Shown here piece after piece: positions 19,401-25,345 of a stretch of DNA of 64,000 nucleotides. Under the pieces are notes generated by a model, which was not told the DNA's origin, made no database searches, and saw only the letters and a program-made list of their open reading frames with translations. The translations under genes and the position numbers were made by a program. Within the stretch, counting starts at the first letter, position 1, and every line of letters begins with the position of its first letter. The stretch comes from a bacterium (GTDB lineage Bacteria; Planctomycetota; Planctomycetia; Pirellulales; Pirellulaceae), in NCBI GenBank assembly GCA_016124445.1, contig WGNR01000012.1, positions 124,001-188,000 of the forward strand, read 5' to 3'.

Positions 19401-20203
19401 CGACCGACGACGCCACCAACAACGGCAACGGCCTGATTACCCAGACCGGCGTACTGGCAACAACCAATGGCGGCTTGCCGATTGCCGATTCCAAGTCGGC
19501 CACGGCAGACATTACCTTCCCGACGCCTGATCAGTTGAACACGGCGTTTTCGCTGGTCGCCAAGGATGCCGGCACAGGTCGCAACGGGGTCTCCATCGTA
19601 TTGGACGACTCGTTGCCGTCGGGCGGCGTTCCCAGTGCGGTCTTCAATTCGGCAACCAAAACGTTGACGGTAAAGGTCGAATCAGGCGTCACCACGGCGA
19701 ACCAGGTAATCGCCGCGATTGACCAGGAAGGGCATTTCGATGCCTACTTGAACAATACCGTCGACACCACGAACGACGGCAGCGGCGTCATCAACACTGC
19801 GGGAACCATTGGCACGACCAGCGGCGGAACGGCCGAAGTTTTGACTGGCCGCAACACGAACCCAATGGAGACCAAGGGCATCTTCAATTCGTTGTTGCGA
19901 TTGAAAGACGCTATCGACAACAAAGACGTTCAAGCGATCTCGCGCGTAGCAGGGCTGATGCAGCAAGATTTGCAGCGTCTCAGCTTTACCCGCGGAGAAC
20001 TTGGAGCCAGGGCCCAACATGTCGACGTGCTGAAGACCCGCGGCGAAGATGAGATCGTGCAGCTGAAAAGCACGCTCTCGCAGGAGATCGATGTCGACAT
20101 GGTGCAGACAATTACCGACATGACCGCGAAGCAGGCCTCTTACCAGGCCTCGCTGAAAACAGCCGGCCAGTTATACAAATTGACGCTTTTGGATTATCTG
20201 TAA
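16460..20203 (+). CDS. flgL: Giant flagellar hook-associated protein 3, FlgL
   Basis: 1247 residues against roughly 300 for ordinary FlgL. The N-terminal flagellin-type helices (LRLTNQLSSDQLDLQKLQEQ, LSTGRRVLTLSDDAPAA; about residues 15-150) and the C-terminal helices (about 1135-1247, AQHVDVLKTRGEDEIVQLKS) are intact. Between them lie about 950 residues of beta-rich, Asp/Asn/Thr/Gly-rich inserts: flagellin-IN-like repeats (about 213-302, 696-772 and 778-877) and four copies of a roughly 100-residue module also found in the flagellin and FliD of this locus. FlgL joins FlgK to the filament. The inserts should project from the junction surface. Confidence 0.92.
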   Translation: MASIIPVPTGRTSDYLASLRLTNQLSSDQLDLQKLQEQLSTGRRVLTLSDDAPAAIRGITLQSLLEQKNQIQTNLTTSQSYLSATDVALANAQNTLNDMKGLAVQLSDTTFSDTELAAAGEQVQRAIQQLTDLANQQFRGRYLFSGSNTTTKPFNSLDNGLIQYLGNTSGLNSFADIDLLFDTTVNGNDAFGAISSQVQGLSDLNPILTGSTKLSDLRGGKGIDKGSFQISDGLSPPVTIDISSASTVDDVVRQIEANPPPGRQLKVRVTNTGLTVDIDDAGGGNLTISEVGGSHVAAQLGILKPDGNLTNPIVGADLNPRLTLTTKVSDLLGSRAQAIIEYPGQNNDILVKANQNGESLNGTKIQLVDDNLLKAGPGIYRGNEIVTKGSDLLRPQTTLTLDGADNNLLLTANATDGSLNGVNIVFDASNDIGNNAVIGPTTDVNGVPTITVQVDDTGETNLQTLVNAFVSDGRFAVGTPSGSTEGYDPTTSVAATNDGKNFLTAITDSGVKARASLPLIGGGNDLKLIANKSGDQFNNVEIVVDASSDIGDTATADYSDDGTTRRLTIHIDDSNETSVQSVINAIAKEGTFSATYDNSNGETFNPSASVNIASAGTAGNTGNTGGEADTYFVQIANGTTTASDLIRALNDNPTFSADFTASIDPKDTTAEFLTATGTVDVGVTGELSGGSGTKFDAQSGIQIQNGGQTSNLTFEGVKTVEDLLNVFNGSGLGLVAGINADGSGINVQSNISGADFSIGENGGQTATQLGLRTFTDQTLLSDLNFGQGVSGTDGTDFTITRNDGVKLDIDLSTAKTIGDVLNLINNNPNNLDGPNSVVARLSEFGNGIELVDDNPTGFDRLKVSQSVLSHAGEDLGLIPVGQLEATVSDSPDAAPATAVVKFGEPNNVNNAFKITATKPGTSYNNIQVEFVNNAASGNQALVNFDPATQKLTIDVDPTLTSANTVISAIKAEGTFDAELYSTDDATNNGNGLITQTGVLATTNGGLPIADSKSATADITFPTPDQLNTAFSLVAKDAGTGRNGVSIVLDDSLPSGGVPSAVFNSATKTLTVKVESGVTTANQVIAAIDQEGHFDAYLNNTVDTTNDGSGVINTAGTIGTTSGGTAEVLTGRNTNPMETKGIFNSLLRLKDAIDNKDVQAISRVAGLMQQDLQRLSFTRGELGARAQHVDVLKTRGEDEIVQLKSTLSQEIDVDMVQTITDMTAKQASYQASLKTAGQLYKLTLLDYL
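17657..19831 (+). repeat. Four copies of the shared axial-protein module in FlgL
   Basis: Copies at about 17657-17956, 18008-18337, 19142-19474 and 19493-19831. Each reads roughly: (L/I/F)xLxA (N/T/K) xxGxxxNGVxIxF, an acidic stretch, (K)xLTIxVD, (T/S)xxxVIxAI, a short acidic end, then a Gly-rich linker. They are diverged (recognisable mostly at protein level), but the order of conserved blocks matches copies in flagellin and FliD. Confidence 0.7.
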
Positions 20204-20320
20204 ATCGACTTTGACGATTTTGTGGATTCTTCTGAGACAAACGCCGATACAGAGAACGGGGCATATTACACGCACCCTATTCCAGTTCGCCGCCACGACC
20301 GTGCAAGGATGCAATGGGCC

Positions 20321-20761
20321 ATGGAGATTCAAACCACACGCTTCGGCAAGCTCAACATTCGCGAAGATGAAGCCATTGTCTTTACCAGTGGTTTGATCGG
20401 TTTCGATAATCGAACGAAATGGGCGATCCTGGCCGATGCCAAGAACGAATCGGTGGGCTGGCTGCAGTCTCTGGAAGATCCCGGGCTGGCTTTTGCGGTC
20501 GTCAGCCCGCGGCGATACATTCCTTCCTACAAGGTGCGAATCAGCCCCGAACAGGCCACTTCCTTGAAGATTGACGCCGGAATGGAAACCTTCGTTCTAG
20601 TGGTGGTCAGCAAGGAAAACGACCTGATCACGGTCAATCTGCGGGCTCCGCTGCTGATTAATCTTTCCCTTCAATTGGGGCGTCAGGTGATTACCACCGA
20701 TGAACAGCCGCTGCGGCATGTCATTGCGACTGAAACAATCCCTCTGCGCCGGAGCGCTTGA
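20321..20761 (+). CDS. fliW: Flagellar assembly factor FliW
   Basis: 146 residues from the ATG at 20321 (MEIQTTRFGKLNIREDE), where family similarity begins; in-frame starts at 20222 (GTG) and 20309 lie further upstream. LIGFDNRTKWAILAD, WLQSLEDPGLAFAVV and the C-terminal LINLSLQLGRQVI are typical FliW segments. In Bacillus and Campylobacter, FliW binds either flagellin or CsrA; free FliW relieves CsrA repression of flagellin translation. It sits between flgL and csrA, upstream of flagellin, which fits that partner switch. Confidence 0.92.
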   Translation: MEIQTTRFGKLNIREDEAIVFTSGLIGFDNRTKWAILADAKNESVGWLQSLEDPGLAFAVVSPRRYIPSYKVRISPEQATSLKIDAGMETFVLVVVSKENDLITVNLRAPLLINLSLQLGRQVITTDEQPLRHVIATETIPLRRSA

Positions 20762-20842
20762 ACATCCGGACTTGCCGTCAGAACAGTATCCACGGATCGA
20801 AAACTGATTCCGGCTCTCTAGGTGTCCGATACTCAACACGTC

Positions 20843-20884
20843 GAGTCATAGCAATGCACTGCTATCATTGCTGGCGAGCGACTC
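20843..20884. repeat. Nested inverted repeat upstream of csrA
   Basis: AGCAATG (20850-20856) and CATTGCT (20866-20872) are perfect arms around a 9-nt loop. GAGTC (20843-20847) and GACTC (20880-20884) form outer arms. It lies about 95 bp before csrA in the 215-bp gap after fliW, so it may be an operator or an RNA hairpin. There is no T tract. Confidence 0.45.
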
Positions 20885-20976
20885 TCGCAAGAGAAGTCAT
20901 TCGGGGCTGGACGGAATCTGCAAAGCACCAACAAGCCCTATACCCTGATTGAAATAAAAGTAGGAAGGAGCCAGAG

Positions 20977-21201
20977 ATGCTGGTACTCTCGAGGCACCGC
21001 GACGAAAGCATCATGATCGGCGACAACATTGTCATCACGATTGTGGATATTCGTGGAGACAAGGTTCGCCTGGGCATCGCTGCCCCTCAAGATATTCCCG
21101 TCCATCGCCAGGAAGTCTACGAAGCCATCAAGCGCGAGAACATGCAGGCTTCGGGCATGCAGCCTGACGACACGGCCATGATCAAAAAGGGCCGCAAATA
21201 A
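20977..21201 (+). CDS. csrA: Carbon storage/translational regulator CsrA
   Basis: 74 residues. MLVLSRHRDESIMIGDNIVI, DIRGDKVRLGI and APQDIPVHRQEVYEAI match the whole CsrA fold, including the RNA-contact residues at both ends (L4, R6 and the VHR segment). CsrA dimers bind GGA motifs in mRNA leaders and usually block translation. A strong ribosome-binding site (AGGAAGGAG) precedes the ATG. It lies between fliW and flagellin, so flagellin mRNA is the likely target. A second csrA is at 48186. Confidence 0.95.
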   Translation: MLVLSRHRDESIMIGDNIVITIVDIRGDKVRLGIAAPQDIPVHRQEVYEAIKRENMQASGMQPDDTAMIKKGRK

Positions 21202-21210
21202 TTGCGGCCC
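21189..21210 (+). terminator. csrA: Hairpin over the csrA stop codon
   Basis: GGGCCGCAA (21189-21197) pairs perfectly with TTGCGGCCC (21202-21210) around a 4-nt loop containing part of the stop codon. No T run follows, so it may be a terminator aided by other factors or an mRNA-stabilising end. Confidence 0.45.
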
Positions 21211-21219
21211 CCAATTCTT

Positions 21220-21236
21220 GAGGCAGCCCAGTTGCG
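21220..21236 (+). promoter_or_regulatory. Possible sigma-54 promoter for flagellin
   Basis: GAGGCAG-CCCA-GTTGC has GG (21222-21223) and GC (21234-21235) exactly 10 bp apart and a good TTGC. The -24 half matches TGGCAC only in part. If used, the flagellin mRNA would carry a leader of about 670 nt. This is clearly weaker than the element before flgF. Confidence 0.3.
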
Positions 21237-21867
21237 CGTTTACTGCGGCTTCCTCACGTTTCTTTCCGATTTATTGCGCGGCTGAGCTCCCCCTAGCCGC
21301 GGTAAACTTCGGCAAACCGTACGACGATTCGCAATCGCTGCCGCTTTGGTTCTTCACTCCCGTTGAAGTTCCATCCTCTCTCAAAGCTCTCCCGGCGGCT
21401 GGCTGACAGGTAGGGTTGTTTTGACGAACAACCTACCGTTTTCCCGACAAAAAAGCTCTAAACAGAGTCTTTCGAGCAGACCCCATTTCTGACAAAGGTC
21501 AACCAGGTACTCGTTTGCAATCGCAAGGTTGCCAGCACGGTTGTAGGGGCTGTGCGCGACATGCTGAATAGACAAGGGAATCAACTTCGGTCAACCGGTA
21601 CATAGACGAAAAACGATCTCTTTATCTCAAGCTAGTGTCAAAGTGTGACGATCTTCCCATCTAGACGTTTCGGAATCTTAGCGAAGGCTGCGCCGACCAC
21701 GTAGCTAGCTCGGACCATGATCGTCGTAAGGGGGCAGACCCGAAGTGGTAGCGATTTTCGTTCGACCAGAGGGTAGGCAATCCAAAGAGATAGACAATCG
21801 TTCGTTCCCACAATTTCGGGGCTGCGTTTTGCAGCCGCACCAGCTGAGTCACGACTCCCCGTCTCGG

Positions 21868-21898
21868 TTGGATCCAAACGTAGTCCTCAACTAGGAGG
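21868..21898 (+). promoter_or_regulatory. GGA motifs around the flagellin ribosome-binding site (candidate CsrA sites)
   Basis: TTGGATCCAA (21868-21877) is a perfect palindrome that can hold GGA in a small hairpin. The Shine-Dalgarno AGGAGG (21893-21898) is preceded by CCTC (21885-21888), which can pair with GAGG. Two GGA sites 20-25 nt apart, one covering the ribosome-binding site, is the arrangement known for CsrA control of Bacillus hag. The adjacent fliW-csrA genes support it. Neither site fits the strict ANGGA consensus. Confidence 0.45.
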
Positions 21899-21909
21899 GG
21901 TGTCTCAAA

Positions 21910-24900
21910 ATGACCCGAATCAATACTAACGTCAGCTCACTCGTCGCTCAGAATACCTTGGCGCGGTCGAATAACGACCTGCAAACCGCTTTGACTCGTT
22001 TGAGCACCGGTTTGAAAATCAACAAAGGTAAAGATGATCCGGCAGGTCTGATCGCTAGTGAAGCGTTGCGAAGCGACATCACCAGCGTGAACAAGGCCAT
22101 CACCAATAGTGAGCGAGCCAACCAGCTGATCGGTACCGCCGACAGTGCGTTGGGTCAGGTCAGCCAGCTACTCAACGACGTCCGCGGGCTGATCTCGGAA
22201 GCAGCCAATACGGGTGCCCTGAGCCAAGACCAGATCAACGCAAATCAGCTGCAGATCGACTCTTCGCTGGAAGCCATCGACCGTATCGCTCAAATCACCT
22301 CGTTTCAGGGCAAGCGTCTGTTGGACGGTAACCTGGACTTCACCACGAACAACGTCGACAACAACTCGCTCCAAGGGTTACGTATCGACCAGGCCAACTT
22401 CGGTACGAAGAGCAAGATCGGCGTCCAGGTCAACGTCGTCGCCCAGGCTACCCGTGGCCAACTGAACTATAACTTCGGTGCCATCGCCCAGGACGCCGTC
22501 CTGCAAATCGGCGGCGGCAACGGTACCGAGGCCTTCAACTTCGCCAAAGGTTCGACCATCGAAGAAGTTGCTTCGGCCGTGAACCTGGTTTCGGACGCCA
22601 CTGGCGTCGAAGCGGTTGTCGAACAAGCCGCTACGAAGGGTACCCTGGTTGCCTCCAGCTTCGGCGAAAACAACGATGTTTTGTTGACCGCCAACCAGGC
22701 TGGCTTCGACCCTGGCGACGTCCGCATCAAGTACGTCAAAGGCAATAGCTCGACCACAACGGCAACCTTTACCGCCCCTGTTGGTGACGATCCTGCCAAG
22801 CTTGAAGTCGCCTTGGGTGTTCGCGATTACGAAGCTGCTTCGGTTGTCGTTGACGATGCAGGCACCGACAACGATTTCAAAATCACGGCCAAAGTCAAAG
22901 GCGCTGATTATAACGGCGTGAACGTCGTCCTCGCCAATGACGGTGCCGCTGGTGCTGAAACGGTCGACTTCGACAAGTCCGCCAACACTTTGACCATTCA
23001 CAAAGCAGCCACCTCGACCGCTGCCAATTTGGTTGCCGCTATCAACAACACGGCTGTCAACGATCAGGTCTCGGAATTGTTCAGTGCCGCCTTGGTTGAA
23101 ACTAATGGTGGTACGGGTGCGGGCGTGGTTGCTTCGGCTGGTACCCTGGGAACGTTCGCTGGCGGTGTCGATGGTGGCGACGTGATTGCCACGGCAAACG
23201 ACGTTGTCACAGCAATTAACAGCGCAACCGGCAACGATAAGGTTACCGCTTCGCTGCAAGCTGGCAACGACGGTTACGGCATCGCTTCCCAGTTCACCAG
23301 TGCTGCTTACTCAGGCGTCGCCGAGCAGAACAATCGTCTGCAATTCCTGTCGCCGACCGAAGCTCCGAACATTCGGTACGTCTCGACTCCAGGCAGTTCG
23401 CTGAGCATCGACACGACTTCCGATCCTCGCGTCGAAGGGCTGTCGTCCGCTACGCTGCAAAGCGAAGACGCCAACGCCACGATCAATGTCTCGGCCAAGC
23501 TCAAAGGCAGCGAGTACGACGGCTATACGATTTCGTTTGTCGACGATACCGACCTGGCTGGTGGTGGTGACGAATACACGGTTCTCGACAAAGAGAACAA
23601 AACGCTGAAGATCTACATCAACGACGGTACTTCGACCGCCCAAGATGCGATCAACGCGATCAACAACGACACCTACGTCAGCGACTACTTTGGTGCCTCG
23701 AACTTCGGTTCCAGCGACGGTAGCGGTGTGATCGACACGACTCACTTCCCCGCTTCGGTCACCACGACTGGCGGCGTGAAGTCGGAAGGTACGCTGATCG
23801 TCAATCTGGAAACGGACGACAACGGCATCGTCAAGACGACCGCCAATGACTTGATCAAGTTCTTCGACGATCCAAGCCAGTTTATCTCGGATCCGACCGA
23901 AGCAGCGAATGCCGCTTCGTACCTGCAAGATCGCGGCATCAGCGTGACCAACGCCGGTGGCAGCGATGGCAGTGGTGTCCTGGAACCAACCACGGATGAC
24001 CTTAAGTTCACCACCAGCGGCACCGATCTGCAAGATGCTCAGGCCAGCGGAACGACCAATTCCGTCAATGGCAAGACCGCTGAGCTGAGCTTCACCGCGG
24101 TCAACGCCGGTGCGGATTACGACAACGTTAATGTTCAGTTTGTCGCCGATGGTTCGGTCACAGCTGGTACCAACGAGCGTGCCGAGTACGATGCAAATAG
24201 CAAGACGCTGACCTTCTACATCGACGAAGGCAATACGACCGCGACCGACATCGCCGACATCTTCAATTCGGCTGACGCCAACTACGATGCCAACATTGCC
24301 TCAAAGTTCACCGGTTCGGTTGTCTCCGGTGGTGGTGGTGTGATCACGATCGACGACAAGGCGACCCTGACTGGCGGCGTTGTCGATAACGGCAGTGTTG
24401 ACGGTGTCGCCCTGCTGGGCAACTCCGACCTGGAAAACACCGGTTTGACCTTCCAGGCCACCCGGTTCGGTTCGGACAACTTCGTGAGCGTTAAGGCTCT
24501 TAGCGGAACGTTCGACCTGACCGACGGCAGCGGAAACGTGGCCGACCGTTCAGAAGGAACCGACGTCAATGTCCGTATCAACGGTATCCAGGCGATCGGC
24601 GACGGTCTGAAGGCCTCGATCAATACCTCGTCGCTCGACCTCAGCTTCTCGCTGAACTCGAGCGTCACGGACAACTCGTCCTACAGCTTCCAGATCAACG
24701 GCGGTGGTGCCCTGTTCCAACTCGGCCCGGATGTCGTCAGCAATCAGCAAGCCCGTCTCGGTATCCAGAGCGTCAGCACGGCGACTTTGGGTGGCGTCAG
24801 CGGCCGCTTGTTCGAGCTGCGATCTGGCGGCTCGAAGAGCCTGTCGGCCGACGTCGGCGGTGCCGCCAAGGTCGTTGATGAAACGATCAGTGCGGTGACC

Positions 24901-25131
24901 CAGCTTCGTGGTCGATTGGGTGCGTTCCAGAAAACGACTCTGGAATCGAATATCTACACCTTGAACGACACGCTGGCCAACCTGACCGAGGCAGAAAGCT
25001 CGATTCGCGATGCGGACTTCGCTGCTGAATCGGCCAAACTGACTCGTGCTCAGATTCTGGTTCAGTCGGGTACCTCGGTGTTGGGTATCGCTAAGCAGAA
25101 CCCACAAAACGTCCTCAGCCTCCTCCGATAA
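21910..25131 (+). CDS. fliC: Giant flagellin (filament subunit)
   Basis: 1073 residues against 270-500 for most flagellins. The N-terminal D0/D1 region (about 1-170: INTNVSSLVAQNTLARSNND, LSTGLKINKGKDDPAGLIAS) and the C-terminal region (about 965-1073: LTRAQILVQSGTSVLGIAKQ, NPQNVLSLLR) are intact. The roughly 750-residue middle is Asp/Thr/Gly/Val-rich, with three copies of the module shared with FlgL and FliD. I see no Cys or Trp, as is usual for exported filament proteins. It has an AGGAGG ribosome-binding site 11 nt before the ATG and is probably controlled by FliW/CsrA. A strong terminator shows it is transcribed as a unit separate from fliD. Confidence 0.95.
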   Translation: MTRINTNVSSLVAQNTLARSNNDLQTALTRLSTGLKINKGKDDPAGLIASEALRSDITSVNKAITNSERANQLIGTADSALGQVSQLLNDVRGLISEAANTGALSQDQINANQLQIDSSLEAIDRIAQITSFQGKRLLDGNLDFTTNNVDNNSLQGLRIDQANFGTKSKIGVQVNVVAQATRGQLNYNFGAIAQDAVLQIGGGNGTEAFNFAKGSTIEEVASAVNLVSDATGVEAVVEQAATKGTLVASSFGENNDVLLTANQAGFDPGDVRIKYVKGNSSTTTATFTAPVGDDPAKLEVALGVRDYEAASVVVDDAGTDNDFKITAKVKGADYNGVNVVLANDGAAGAETVDFDKSANTLTIHKAATSTAANLVAAINNTAVNDQVSELFSAALVETNGGTGAGVVASAGTLGTFAGGVDGGDVIATANDVVTAINSATGNDKVTASLQAGNDGYGIASQFTSAAYSGVAEQNNRLQFLSPTEAPNIRYVSTPGSSLSIDTTSDPRVEGLSSATLQSEDANATINVSAKLKGSEYDGYTISFVDDTDLAGGGDEYTVLDKENKTLKIYINDGTSTAQDAINAINNDTYVSDYFGASNFGSSDGSGVIDTTHFPASVTTTGGVKSEGTLIVNLETDDNGIVKTTANDLIKFFDDPSQFISDPTEAANAASYLQDRGISVTNAGGSDGSGVLEPTTDDLKFTTSGTDLQDAQASGTTNSVNGKTAELSFTAVNAGADYDNVNVQFVADGSVTAGTNERAEYDANSKTLTFYIDEGNTTATDIADIFNSADANYDANIASKFTGSVVSGGGGVITIDDKATLTGGVVDNGSVDGVALLGNSDLENTGLTFQATRFGSDNFVSVKALSGTFDLTDGSGNVADRSEGTDVNVRINGIQAIGDGLKASINTSSLDLSFSLNSSVTDNSSYSFQINGGGALFQLGPDVVSNQQARLGIQSVSTATLGGVSGRLFELRSGGSKSLSADVGGAAKVVDETISAVTQLRGRLGAFQKTTLESNIYTLNDTLANLTEAESSIRDADFAAESAKLTRAQILVQSGTSVLGIAKQNPQNVLSLLR
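22834..24378 (+). repeat. Three copies of the shared axial-protein module in flagellin
   Basis: Copies at about 22834-23166, 23464-23775 and 24067-24378. All share the blocks (F/I/L)xIxAKxKGxxYxGxxxxF, xxLxIxI(N/D)xGTxTAxD and a Gly-rich end (TTGG, LTGG). The middle copy is closest to FliD copy 3, including 30 of 33 identical bases at 23494-23526 against 26942-26974. Confidence 0.75.
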
Positions 25132-25161
25132 ACGGCGGTCTAGGGCATTTTAAATAAGCAA

Positions 25162-25200
25162 AGAAAACGCCCGGCCGCCAAGGTCCGGGCGTTTTCTATT
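25162..25200 (+). terminator. Strong terminator after flagellin
   Basis: AGAAAACGCCCGG (25162-25174) pairs perfectly with CCGGGCGTTTTCT (25185-25197) around a 10-nt loop. The right arm supplies the T tract. It lies 31 bp past the flagellin stop. Confidence 0.9.
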
Positions 25201-25345
25201 TTGAACCCCACAAGCTCCAATTTTGCCTAACCGGAAAATTCCTCCAGCTGCTGATGTCGCATAGTCGATAAACAGATAAGCGAGGAGTCTCTGCGCGGAC
25301 CTATTGCGTGAGCCGTAACGGCCCACCCACCCCCCGTCAGTTCCC

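Larger units (their letters stand above)
21202..21909 (+). other. 708-bp gap and probable long leader before flagellin
   Basis: No convincing gene is seen on either strand. It holds a stem-loop GGTAGGGTTGTT / AACAACCTACC (21409-21437, one bulge), a GGCTGC/GCAGCC hairpin (21820-21836), and a weak sigma-54-like element (21222-21235). The ribosome-binding region lies at the far end. The length suggests a regulated 5' leader or several promoters for flagellin. Most of it shows nothing recognisable. Confidence 0.5.

Noticed and set aside
21500..21530. CCAGGTAC...TTTGCA as a second sigma-54 site before flagellin
   Set aside because: GG and GC are 9 bp apart rather than 10, which sigma-54 does not normally tolerate.
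22378..23259. 293-codon open frame on the - strand in the flagellin gene
   Set aside because: Mirror frame of the flagellin middle region; the composition follows from its Asp/Gly/Thr codons.
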